A stretch of DNA of 64,000 bases from Lethocerus indicus. Lineage: Eukaryota > Arthropoda > Insecta > Hemiptera > Belostomatidae. Shown piece by piece: positions 54,440-64,000 of the stretch (positions are counted from its first letter, which is position 1; every line of letters begins with the position of its first letter). Under the pieces are notes generated by a model. It searched no databases, was not told the DNA's origin, and worked only from the letters and a program-made list of their open reading frames with translations. The stretch spans positions 1 through 64,000 of the forward strand of contig JACDQD010000103.1 in NCBI GenBank assembly GCA_019843655.1, written 5' to 3'. A program made the translations under genes and the position numbers.

Positions 54440-55112
54440 ATTATTTATGTAAGCTCACACAAAACTTCATTTTCTGCGCAACAGAAGAAAAAAAAATGAT
54501 TTTTGGCCCACTCTCTGGACAAAGTCTCAGACCGGTTTCTGATTCTACCCATCGCCAGTTGTTCACACTCGTTTTATATATATATGTTTTGTATTATTTA
54601 CGCTCACAATTCCGATTTCTACGCGCCCGAAGAAAGACAGTTTTTGGGGCCAACTTCTCTGGGCAAGAAGTCCCTTCAAGGGCCGTGGAAAGCGGAGAAA
54701 ATAGTAAAACTCGTCTATTTCGTCCAACCAGCTAGACCGTTATTCGTTTCTAATTTGATATACCTGTTTTGTGGTCTGCGAGGGGTTGGAATAACGTAGT
54801 TGTGATGTTTCTGTCTCTCCTCTGCTGTGCTTGTTTTTGTCTTTTGCTGACCGGTTGTCGGCGCTCGCCATCTTCAGTAGCGCTGTGTTAGCTGTCGCCG
54901 TAGTCACTTTTGGATGTTTTTCCTGGGCATCCTCACTGTCACTACTGTGATGCTGACACAGCGCCTGAATGATGTAAGGGTCTATACCAGAAGGCCACTG
55001 GGCGAGGAGGTCACGTCACAGAATGATCTGTACGTCCGCTCCATAAGTCCGATTTACTACGTCAGGAAATGAAATTGTACCGGCGAAGACAGGAGAAATG
55101 AAGAAATGATGA
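54440..55112 (+). repeat. S repeat, copy carrying a Pal insertion
   Basis: CACACAAAACTTCATTTTC, GGAAAGCGGAGAAAATAG and AACCAGCTAGACCGTTATTC match the inverse of 35700-35960. GTACGTCCGCTCCATAAG and GAAATGAAATTGTACCGGCG (55038-55085) match the inverse of 35596-35690. Pal sequence lies between the two blocks. Confidence 0.75.
54755..54985. mobile_element. Pal element inserted in the S repeat
   Basis: GATATACCTGTTTTGTGG, TCTGCGAGGGGTTGG, TTTCTGTCTCTCCTC, CGCTCGCCATCTTCAGTAG, TTTTGGATGTTTTTCC, GGGCATCCTCACTGTC, then a truncated right arm (GATGCTGACACAGCGCCTG). Confidence 0.86.
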
Positions 55113-55590
55113 AACATTTACTTTATATAAATACTTCTCCACATCTATCGCGCTTGGGCCGCATATTAATTAACCTCAACACGTCGCTTACCGCAGAGAC
55201 CTGACCTATCGTTCGTATTACATAAATTTTCCGAGAATAGAGTGTCTCAGATTACCGTACTTCATAGCGCTTCAATCTGAAGAGTGACATTACCGTCTTC
55301 CTGTTACCTCACTGGTGTCTAGGGCGAGCCTCATACTGTATTATTATTATTTTTTTTCAGTACGGTCATCTCAGTGACACAATGTTTTACTACATCGCGG
55401 AAAGATTTATTATACAGCTTCTGGATCGTTATGTCAGGATCCGAACGTTTTGAGCGCAGTGTGGTACACTGTGTCAATCAATTGAATTTTATTCTAAATA
55501 GGTCGGTTTGATTAATCTTCTTAGACTTGCGCAGGATCCGGCGTGCTGCCCCATCTTCAAAATATTTTGCAAGTAGCGCAAATACAGGTC
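55113..55590. other. No gene seen
   Basis: Unique-looking; a T run near 55350. Nothing recognised. Confidence 0.4.
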
Positions 55591-55594
55591 GGTG

Positions 55595-55782
55595 GCACTT
55601 ACGGTACAAAGTTTCGGGGCGGCGTGTGTTGGTCATGCGCACTTGACAGTACAAAGACAACAGGGCGGGGGACAAAGTGGGGCGAGCGGGGCGAGCGGCC
55701 GAAATAAAACCGAGACCCACGGCGAGCGAAATCTACGGTATCCCAACCCCTGCAGACCACAAGACAGGAAGGTTAAACTATC
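55595..55782. mobile_element. Pal element, right half with outer end
   Basis: CACTTGACAGTACAAAG, GGGGCGAGCGGCCGAAA, AACCGAGACCC, GAAATCTACGGTATCCC, AACCCCTGCAGACCACAAG, ACAGGAAGGTTAAAC. Confidence 0.8.
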
Positions 55783-56152
55783 TTCGTATTTTCACAGGTT
55801 TCGTTACAAACACGATTGACGAGACGGGCGGGAAAACTGAATATTAATCCGGTCTAGAATCTGGTCGTTTAATCTACAAGTCAAAATGGATTCTGCGCCG
55901 TTGGATCAGATAACCGATGGCGGACGGTTTTGACGGTCCGACGGTCTGATCGGTTCGATATCCGGTCGCCGTTTAATTGATTCGTCGGCATAAAGGATAG
56001 ATTCTGGAGAATGTAGAGTTTTATTTCTGTACCGGGTCGATACGGACGATATCGAACGACGCCGCTTTCAGTCGGCGCAAAACCGTCGAACCGACATTTT
56101 CCGAAAAGATCAAACCGTCAGAAAAAACAAAAAAAACAGTGTACCACTTGCA
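55783..56152. other. No gene seen
   Basis: TTTTATTTCTGTACCGGGTCG (56021-56041) nearly repeats a word at 46667-46687 (TTTTATTTCTGAACCGGGTCG), with GATAT following in both. A short dispersed repeat of unknown type. Confidence 0.45.
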
Positions 56153-56545
56153 AAATATTTTCGGAAACTGCGCCCAAAAACGTTCGTATCGTGACATAAA
56201 AAAAAAATCCAGTGAAACGAGCTGTATAATAAACGGCTTTCCGCGATAGTACTTTATAGCTGTACAGATTGATTGTGCAGTCAATAAAAAAAAAAAAAAT
56301 AATAATATAAAGAGGGCCTCATGAGGGCTTATTTTTTAGAATATTCAAATTGAAAATGTACAAAACACTCTATTCTCGGAAAATTTATCGGTAATAAAAT
56401 TTTATAACTGTAATTAATGTATTGACGACATTTTTCGTACAACTTTTGGACCTATCGAAATATTTAATAAGAGTGTAAAACATTTACAGATCCTTTGTTC
56501 TTGTGAAGAAAGACTGATTTGATGACCGTAGATTTCGTGTATGTT
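56153..56545 (+). repeat. D repeat, second copy, ending at a Pal element
   Basis: Direct repeat of 53308-53650 with an extra 30 bp (CGGCTTTCCGCGATAGTAC) and a 14-base A run after CAGTCAATA. Both copies lead straight into Pal left-arm sequence. Confidence 0.85.
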
Positions 56546-56725
56546 TGTCTCCTCTCGCCGGCCGTTCGGTGGTTTTGCTCGGTTGCCAGTTTCTTCAGCG
56601 CTTCGATACGGGACTAGACCGTTCGGGCACAGTACATGTGATGGACAGTAGGATGCCCGAAAAACATCCAAAGCGTGAGTCACCGCTTGAAGACGGGCGG
56701 CGAAACCGGTCTAGCTGAAACCGGC
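56525..56725. mobile_element. Pal element, compact diverged copy
   Basis: ACCGTAGATTTCGTG, TTTGTCTCCTCTCGCCGG on the left; GTACATGTGATGGACAG, GGATGCCCGAAAAACATCC, CACCGCTTGAAGACGGGC, GGCGAAACCGGTCTAGC on the right. Confidence 0.8.
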
Positions 56726-56739
56726 ATATAGGGCCGTAA

Positions 56740-57022
56740 ATGAACGTTACAGACACGGTAGATTGTTTTGCGGCCGGTTCGGTTCAGGGTTTCGTTTCTC
56801 GCCATCATCTTCAGTAGCGTAGCGGTATTGTTTGTCAGTATTGACATTTTGGATGTTTTCGGGCAGTACATGTGACAGTTGGAGTATACCGGAAAAAAAC
56901 ATCAGCGACTGACGGCGCTACTGAAGACGGGCGAGGCGGCGAAACCGGTCTGAAAAGACCGAACTACCGGCGGGACGAAATCTACGGTATTCCAACCCCT
57001 CGCGGACCACACAAAACAGGTT
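56740..57022. mobile_element. Pal element, both arms and outer right end
   Basis: GACACGGTAGATTG, GCCATCATCTTCAGTAGCG, GGATGTTTTCGGGC, AGTACATGTGACAG, AAAAACATCAGCGACTG, GGCGCTACTGAAGACGGGC, GCGAAACCGGTCTG, CTACGGTATTCCAACCCC, GCGGACCACACAAAACAGG. Confidence 0.86.
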
Positions 57023-58439
57023 GAATGAACTAATTCGATAAATTTGTTGGCTTAAAGAAATTCATTCCTGCCGAATAGAAAAATATTATTACGTCGAACA
57101 AATAAATAGTAATAAGGGAAACTTTTAAATCCTTAGATATGCTTGAAAATTGGCAAATTACAGATGAATAGTCTGTCAAAATCTGTCTGCTGATTTCTAT
57201 TTGCCGATTTGTCGGAGTGAAAGGATACGGCGCTGTGGAATATTCCGCACGAAGGTTTATCTCATTCGTTTTATTTTTCTCTTTTTATTGTGTCGTTCAA
57301 ATCCGATCATTAATTCATTCCCGCCACCCCGTTACTATTCTCGGTCCTTTCGTTATTGCGCAAACTCGACCCTTTGCTGTCTGTTTCTTTCATTGAAGGT
57401 ATGAATTTCAAATCGAGACTTAGAACGGGGTGGGGGCGGAGGGAGGAATGTCTGAAAAAACGGTTTCAGAAAAGACCAACAACAACAACCCTTAAACATC
57501 GGTGGGGGGGGGGGGTTGTTGATAGATCAGAAGAACCGGGACATTCTATAGGTCTATAGATCTTCAGCAGGACGGAAGATTAAACACGGCCGAACTCCAA
57601 AAGGACACTGCTCCTTTGACCTTTCCTTTCCTGAACCCATTTATTCCTCTTCGTCTTGGCCTCTTCCGCGTCTACTGGCGCGGTGGAAGAGACCTTGCAG
57701 TGGACACTGCAGGGATATGCCCTATAAGAACCCTAAGCCCTACTTGACTAAGCCGAGGGGGCCTACTGCAACACAGGAGGATTACGCGTTGGGGCACGTA
57801 AGGACCTCATGAACAACAACAACATTCTTTCGCTTGTACAATCGACAAGTTTATTGTATCCTTATAATTCTTTGTATCTCTCGACGAGAGGAGAGCCCCC
57901 CCTAGAGGAGGTAATGATATCAGAAAAGGGATTTTTGTAGATTTGGGTATTTCAGTGGGACATACCAAAAGAGTTGAGGTTGGAAGGACTTTCGATTGGA
58001 ATCTCCGATGACGGGATAAGTCGTTGGGATAACCAGCTTAAAATTCTTTCTTATCGCGAAGCACCAAGTAATTTTTAAGCTGTAATGGGCTTTGGGAGAC
58101 AATTTTCCTGGGGCAAGGTCAGAGAGGTGGCTATATTTTGGCGTTGGCGACGACGACGACGACGAAAGAGACGCCCCATGAATGATTCATGGAGCGGCCT
58201 CCGGCCCTGAAGAGCTGGACGTAAACAGTTTCCTGATGGAATCGGAGGCTTGGATAGCGTTAAACGAGGCCTCGACAAATCTTAAGTCCAATACGAAGTG
58301 TTCAGTTTAGTGGCTGGGAATGGAGAAGACTCGGCTCACGATGCTTAGAAAACTGCGCCCGTACGCCGTAACTGCCAGTTAGGTTGCAAGTAGGGGGGGG
58401 GACTCTTTAAGTATCACAAATCGCGCAGGTGGCCTTGCA
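57023..58439. other. No gene recognised
   Basis: A G run occurs at about 57504-57515. The 57580-57830 stretch is GC-richer than its surroundings and has frames open for 25-40 codons in two phases, ending HVRTS-stop; it could be the 3' end of a degraded transposon, but I recognise no family. A (CGA)n run is at about 58147-58165. Confidence 0.4.
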
Positions 58440-58444
58440 TTGTT

Positions 58445-58830
58445 TTTTTTTTCGCTAGATTACGGCCGCTCGCCATCTCAATAGCGGCGTCAGCATTTTC
58501 GCGCTTCGGATTGGTTTTCGGGGCCATCCTCAGCGCACTGTCACTCTGTCACTTGTACCGTCGCAGCGCAGGAGCGTCCAGAGTGGCTACTGAAGACGGG
58601 GCGAGCGGCCGAAACTGGCGGCCCAAACACCGCACTGAAAGTGGCAGTGAAGCAGTGAGGATGCCCCGAAAAAAACATCCAAAGTGCTGACGGTGACAGT
58701 AACACAGCGCTACTGAAGACGGCGACCGGCCGCGACAAACCGGTCTGGCGAAAGACCAAACCGGGCGCGAGAGGAGACAGAAAAATCACGAACCCTCTAC
58801 AGTATATTCCAACCTCGCAGACCTGCGAAA
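58445..58830. mobile_element. Pal element, composite with two right arms
   Basis: Left from 58450: TTCGCTAGATTACGGCCG, CTCGCCATCTCAATAGCGG, GGCCATCCTCAGCGCACTG, CACTTGTACCG. First right arm at about 58580: GGCTACTGAAGACGGGGCG, AGCGGCCGAAACTGG. Second, more complete right arm from about 58635: AAAGTGGCAGTGAAGCAG, GAGGATGCCCC, GCGCTACTGAAGACGGCG, CGACAAACCGGTCTGGCG, GAGAGGAGACAGAAAAATC, GTATATTCCAACC. Insertion of one copy into another, or local duplication. Confidence 0.82.
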
Positions 58831-58875
58831 TCTGTTAATTTCGAACCGTTCGTGTTCCAGGATTCGGTAGCTGGG

Positions 58876-58974
58876 ATGGGAGGAGGAGGAGAGCAGCAGC
58901 AAGGAGCACAACACAGAGAGCAGGAGGAACAGGAGCAGGAGCAGGAACAGGAGCAGGAGCAGGAGCAGGAGGGT
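58876..58974. repeat. (AGGAGC)n / (AGCAGG) minisatellite
   Basis: Purine-rich hexanucleotide run built from AGGAGC, AGGAAC and AGCAGG; on the minus strand it reads as Cys-Ser repeats, an artefact. Confidence 0.9.
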
Positions 58975-59824
58975 ATTGGCAACGTGGCGGCCAGAAGGTG
59001 GAATGCAAGCTAGCGTAGATAGGTAACGGTAACGCAGAGCTATTTACCCTAACCCCGGAGGCAACTGGATACCTTCCTTACCTAACTACCCAACTACCTA
59101 AACCCGCCTCCGTATTAACGGGCAATTACCACAGCAATAAACAACAATGGGAGACACGTCATTGATGAAAGCGACAACATCTTATCGTATGTTTTCCACT
59201 CTTCTGTAGCACAAACTGGATGTCTTTTATGGCAAAAAAAAACCGTTTAATTTCCTCATAAAACAACAGATAAGTCGACGTCTAACGATCTGTTATGCTT
59301 CGCCGGAAAAAAAATGCTCTCATTGTTTTTCCGCTTTTTCCTTCTGTAGGGTTTCCCAAAAATTATTGAAAATTTGATTGAATCGTTCATACGAACTGCA
59401 ACGCGAATAATAATAAAATGTAATGATAATTAGAACAGAGTTGTTATCCGATCTGATGCTGACAGTGCTGACGGGATGCTCGTTAAGGCGGAGCGAGAAC
59501 ACCACCAGTTTATGTCCGTCGAGACGCGTTTATTGGACGCCGAGAAAGGAGTATCCGCGCCTCGATTTCGGTTTCGGCTCTCCGCCACCGCCAGTAGGAT
59601 ACAGTCGGGGGTGGGGAAGTTTCAATGGGGCGTACCGAAATTAAAGCAAGATTTGAAATCGATCTGTGGCCGCCGAACTTTCATTATTTTTTAAATATTG
59701 TTCAACAATGAAAACGCGTTGTTCTATCCTGTAACATTGAGTACTGACCCTAAACTATGAGCTGTCAAATGGGGTTTTTTTAATAGGGTTGCAAATTTTA
59801 CTGAAATAATTGTGGCAAATTCAA
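58975..59824. other. No gene recognised
   Basis: Mixed composition. Overlapping frames at 59320-59694 have no recognised domain. Confidence 0.4.
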
Positions 59825-59827
59825 ATT

Positions 59828-59858
59828 TTTGCCTAATTTTGGGACACCCTAAAATACT
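59828..59858 (-). mobile_element. Possible mariner-like terminus
   Basis: Minus strand TTTTAGGGTGTCCCAAAAT, TAGGCAAAAATTTG is the GGGTGTCCCAAAAT word also present at 10346. No partner repeat was found nearby. Confidence 0.4.
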
Positions 59859-59861
59859 ATA

Positions 59862-60540
59862 ACGCCAGTGCTCTTATTGTTTGTTTTCATTTCTTCTACA
59901 ATTCTTATGACGCACTATGCATAGTGAACAATGCTCTTATTGTTTGTTTTCATTTCTTCTACAATTCTTATGACGCACTATGCATAGTGAACAATGCTCT
60001 TATTGTTTGTTTTCATTTCTTCTACGCACTATGCATAGTGAACAATGCTCTTATTGTTTGTTTTCATGCACATAGTGAACAATGCTCTTATTGTTTGTTT
60101 TCATTTCTTCTACAATTCTTATGACGCACTATGCATAGTGAACAATGCTCTTATTGTTTGTTTTCATTTCTTCTACAATTCTTATGACGCACTATGCACA
60201 GTGAACAATGCTCTTATTGTTTGTTTTCATTTCTTCTACAATTCTTATGACGCACTATGCACTGTTTTCATTTCTTCTACAATTTATGACGCACGTGAAC
60301 AATGCTCTTATTGTTTGTTTTCATTTCTTACAATTTTATGCACTTACAGTGAACAATGCTCTTATTGTTTTTTTTGTTCTTCCATAACGCCTATGCATGA
60401 GGAGGATGCCTATATCCGATGCATTGAACAATCTCTTATTGACGGACGTTGGGAATGTTTGTTTATTTCAATTCTACAATTTTAACCCTTACACTGTGAA
60501 CTAATTGTTTGTTTTCCCTTCCATAACGATTTTCCGGATC
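59862..60540 (+). repeat. Tandem array, 63-bp unit, about 9-10 copies
   Basis: CTCTTATTGTTTG starts at 59871, 59934, 59997, 60048, 60085, 60148, 60211, 60305 and 60360: spacings 63, 63, 51, 37, 63, 63, 94 and 55. The unit is CTCTTATTGTTTG, TTTTCATTTCTTCTAC, AATTCTTATGACGCAC, TATGCATAGTGAACAATG. The last units are strongly decayed. 63 is a multiple of three and the unit lacks stops in one frame, so a 21-residue repeat frame stays open; the 37-bp step shifts the frame, arguing against a coding function. Confidence 0.95.
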
Positions 60541-61860
60541 CTATATCCGCGTTGGGAAAACTTAACGGTAGATTGGGTATGAGAATAAAAATTAAGTAAA
60601 ATTTCGAATGGATTCTATAAAATTACTGAACAATTTTTCCGGTGTTTCAATTTTCTTCTTTGGGGCCCATAAATCGTTAACGTAATTTTCCATTTGTCAA
60701 TCAAAAAAAAAACGGACGGCGATGTAATGAGACGAAGAATTCCAAGTACTCAACTGTTAGCTTCAACTTGGCGCCATCAAGCAGCGTTCGGAAGGTGCGA
60801 CTATTTTACAGCTTTTACACTGAATAAAATAAATTTTTCACGTACTTTTCAGGCGGTTCTCTTCTACTAGCTCCCATTGCCGGCAACTTTCTGACTTGCG
60901 TATACTCTAATATATCGTTTTTCGCGTCGACCAACTTCTTTCACTTTCTTGTCGTTCGTGTCGGCTTAACCGGCTTCTGTTCTAAAGGAAGATTGTAGAT
61001 CTGGATCGACAGGACAGCAACGGCAATGCTACTGGCGACGGGGAGAAACCGAAAAAAAAAATAGGAAAATAATAGACAGCGACAGTGGTACAGTGTTAAC
61101 GAATAATTGGACTTTTAAGTGGCGGGGTCGACGCGCTTTACCTTAACCGAGCCCCACCAGGTTAAGGACCGCCGAACGAAATAATGTTCCATTTTTCCCA
61201 GATACCAGAACAATAGCTCAGTTTTATATCGTTTTTATACTACCGGCCATTATCAAATTGAATACACTCCAGGGATTATAGTGGCAAAGCGACCGGTCGG
61301 CAGGGATTCGAAATCTACATAGACTACATTGATTTTCGGACCAAAGATGCGACATTTTTTGCGTCAGCACTTTGTCTCGTGCAGAAAATGTATCGTTGGG
61401 GAAAATTCTGGGAATAAATTTGTCAGGAAATTCTTCTACAATTAAAAGGTTTATACGGACGAAGCGTTGATTTCGTCTCACACTAAAAAATTCCCAAGCC
61501 AGATCCGCGAGTGTAATTTTTTTTTCAAAGTTCAAACAGATTTCTAATGGGTTTTTTTTTATTGTGCGCAGGGAAATATCTAGTATACCGCTATACTTTG
61601 GCACTGGTTCAAAATCGGTCCCAACGCCGTGTACCGATCTAAGAATAGGCGAAAAGCCGGGGCCGCAGACGAATTTCAACCTCCGCCGGGCGCAATACAA
61701 CACCCGGCCCCTTTATATACTTTACGCCCGGTTTAAAGCTTCAAATCGAAGCGCTTTACACGAGCGACTTGGGTCGGACGTGCGGAAGGGAGTCCTATAC
61801 GCCTGCAGAACGGGCCCGCACGAAACGGGCAACCCACGGCCAAGGGGACAATTCTTTAGG
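60541..61860. other. No gene recognised
   Basis: Frames of 159 codons (61224-61703, minus) and 133 codons (61564-61965, plus) overlap head-on; neither has a recognisable domain. The segment 61620-61840 is GC-richer. Confidence 0.4.
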
Positions 61861-61864
61861 CGAA

Positions 61865-63890
61865 TTTCAAAGGCCCGGTCTTTGATAGATTCAAAGACTA
61901 AGTTTTACGAATTTCAAAGACATTGGTGTTTCACCGTACTTTACGCATATCACAAGACAATTTGATAAAGTTCAAATACTCAATTCTTTGATGAATACCA
62001 AATCTTTGATCATTTCATCGATCGATCATAAAGTCTTTAAGGACATCGAGGTTCAACGATACATTTCAAAGACTCGGGTTTGATACATTTCAAAGACTCG
62101 AGGGTCCTTTTGATACATTTCAAAAGACTCGGGGTCTGTGATGCATTTCAAAGACTCGTTTTACATTTCAAAGAACGAATTTCAAGAGACTCACTTTCAA
62201 ACACCTTACAAACACTCAGTTTTACGATTTCAAAAGACTTTTGAAAATTTCATAGTTCAGTACTTTACACATCAGTTTGATAAATTTCAAATACTCAAAT
62301 TCTTTGATGAATACCATATCTGATAATTTCACTAACTAGATAGGATTTCAATGACAAGTCTGATAAATTTCAAAGACTCAAATACAGATAAATTTAAAGA
62401 GCGGTCTTTGATACATTTCAAAGATTCGGCCATGATATTTCAAAGACTTGAGTCTTCCTCGAGTCTCTTAGTATGTTATCATATATGATAATTCGTCATA
62501 AAGAATGGGTACAAAAATTATCAGATATGTGGTATTCATCAAAGAATTGAGCATTTGAAATCTATCAAACTGATATGTAAAATACCGAATTTGAAATAAA
62601 TTCAACTTCTTTGAAATCAAAAGGCTGCATGAAACTGGCTCTTTCAAAAGACTCGGGGTCTTTGGCTGAGTCTTTGATCTATCAAACTTTGAAATGTATC
62701 GGGTTTTGACGTCTTTTTGAAATCTATCAAAGCCTCGAAAGCTCGAGTCGAATCTATCAACGCTCCGGTTTTGGAAATCTATCAAGCTCCTGGGTTTTGG
62801 ATCGATCAAAGCCTCGACTCAGCTCGGGTTCAAAGGACTCGAGTCTTTGAATCTATCAGAAAGATGCGGTCTTTGAATCTGTCAACTCTATCATCAGACT
62901 CGAATCACAAAGTTTTTGTGAGTTCTTTGGAATCTATCAGTCTGAGTCTCTTGAGCAAGCCTCGAGTCTCTTGAAATCTATCAAACGCCTGAGCTCATGA
63001 GACTCGACTCCAGGTTGAAAATCTAAAGGGGTAACCTGTCAGATCCGGGGTTTTAGAAGACTCGGGTTTTGAAATCTATCAGAGTCTTTCGGTCTGAGAA
63101 AGCCTTAATCTATCACTCGACGCGTTTGTCTGATCATCATTCGGGGTCTTCAGGGGTATGGAAATATCATCAAGACCGGGTTATCAAAGGACTTAATTGT
63201 CATTCAGAGAAGCATTTTGGAAAGCCTCGGATATCAAGACCTGGTCTTTGTAAGGGGCGGAACAACCAACCGGGTAGTTATACTTAATCCATCAGCCATT
63301 AACTCGAGTGGCCTCGAAATGTGTAAGAAAAGCGTCTGAGGTTACAGAACAGACACGCTTCAGGAGTAAAACGAAATTATACGAGTGTATGACGTCCATC
63401 TGTGATTTTAGTGGGACGGGTTTTTGCCCTTCAATCAATTGTTGAATCAACCGAAGCTTCTCGGTTGGATCCGACTCAAGTGTAGACATGAGGCACGCGG
63501 TCTTTTAAATTCACAAAGGCGCACGCGTCTTTAAATCTATCAAAAAACCTCGGAATCTATCAAAGGATCTTTGATTTTAATCTATCATCCCTGGGAATCT
63601 ACATTCTCTCTCTTTGGAAGATTTCTATCAAACTCGTCTTTTGAATCTATCAAAGCTTTGGGTCTTTGGAATCTATCAAAGACGTGGATCTTTGGAAATC
63701 TATCGAAAGAGCTATACATTTCAAAGATCTATCAAAGGACCATCTTTGGTTATCACAAGACTCGAGTCGCGCATCGAATCTATCAAAGGTCGAGGTTATC
63801 TTTTGTCCTTCGAAAGCTTCTTTGGAATATATTGTAAAATACATCCAAGTTGGAGACGTAAAGATACTGAGTTCGGGGTTGGAAATCTAA
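61865..63890. repeat. Very degenerate tandem array, about 26-bp unit
   Basis: Units vary around (T)GAAATCTATCAAAGACTC and GGGTCTT. The clearest run is 63632-63710, where GAATCTATCAAAG repeats at 26-bp spacing; 62040-62170 uses the variant GATACATTTCAAAGACTCG. Blocks of non-repeat DNA lie inside (63250-63500). Frames up to 113 codons rich in E/S/I/K are array artefacts. The array probably continues past the window end. Confidence 0.88.
62255..62592. repeat. Inverted repeat, about 72-bp arms, inside the 26-bp array
   Basis: 62255-62328 (TTTACACATCAGTTTGATA, TTTCAAATACTC, TTTGATGAATACC, ATATCTGATAATTT) is matched in inverse at about 62516-62588 with few differences. A third, direct, weaker copy lies at 61938-62015. 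The spacer is about 185 bp. Confidence 0.85.
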
Positions 63891-64000
63891 CGGCTGAGGC
63901 TGGGTCCATAAAGTGAGTATTATGTAAAGACTCGGTAAATGATCTTATGGTAAAACAATGCTGAAATTTGTTTTCTCAGACTTGGGGCATGACTTATGTA

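Noticed and set aside
59862..60540. CRISPR-like array (regular repeats)
   Set aside because: Units are contiguous with no variable spacers; it is a plain 63-bp tandem repeat in eukaryotic DNA.
61224..61703. 159-codon minus-strand frame
   Set aside because: No recognisable domain and overlapped head-on by a 133-codon frame; no supporting splice or promoter context. Kept as unclassified DNA.

Overview
This window looks like heterochromatic or otherwise repeat-saturated DNA from a eukaryote, most likely an invertebrate and probably an arthropod. The pointers are a mariner-like miniature element with TA target duplications, a decayed Jockey-like LINE reverse transcriptase, tRNA-derived (SINE-like) fragments, very long (CT)n, (GA)n and (TA)n microsatellites, and abundant CpG, so there is no sign of heavy methylation decay. 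The arthropod call is an inference. I found no intact protein-coding gene that I can defend, no rRNA, no intact tRNA, no CRISPR array and no bacterial-style operon. Almost all open frames run through tandem repeats or transposon copies and appear to be chance frames.

Layout. 1-3829: satellite of about 37 monomers of about 104 bp. 3830-4925: two more degenerate tandem arrays. 5.5-7 kb: first copies of a GC-rich palindromic element (called Pal here). 8.16-9.45 kb: short-period CAGTTACTG array. 9.8-22.5 kb: many Pal copies, a second AT-rich family (called K) in clusters, and CT/GA/AT microsatellites. 22.9-24.6 kb and 33.7-34.1 kb: mariner-like MITEs. 25.1 kb: an inverted (CT)n/(GA)n hairpin. 26.5-32.6 kb: Pal copies, tandemly amplified, with a repeat called R. 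35.4-42.5 kb: more Pal clusters, a LINE relic at 39.6 kb and a 211-bp tandem triplication at 40.5-41.06 kb. 42.95-43.6 kb: a small tandem array built from the inside of the mariner-like MITE. 46.2-46.65 kb: 123-bp tandem array. 50-58.8 kb: Pal copies with duplicated repeats D and S. 59.86-60.54 kb: 63-bp tandem array. 61.87-63.9 kb: very degenerate array with about 26-bp period that continues to the window end.

The most distinctive feature is the Pal family: more than 40 whole or partial copies of a CpG-rich inverted repeat. Each arm carries, from the outside in, AGTTTAA-ATACCTG, GTGGTCTGCGAGGGG, TTTCTGTCTCCTCTC, CTAGACCGGTTTCGG, GTCTTCAGTAGCG, GTCAGTCACTGTC, a GGATG...CATCC-type segment and CACTTGTACTG, with a (TA)n tract at the apex of the longest copies. 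Many copies keep long perfect arms, and private variants often occur on both arms of the same copy. Several copies have been amplified in tandem with their flanks. The rest of the window is best read as the result of repeated insertion, nesting, tandem amplification and decay.
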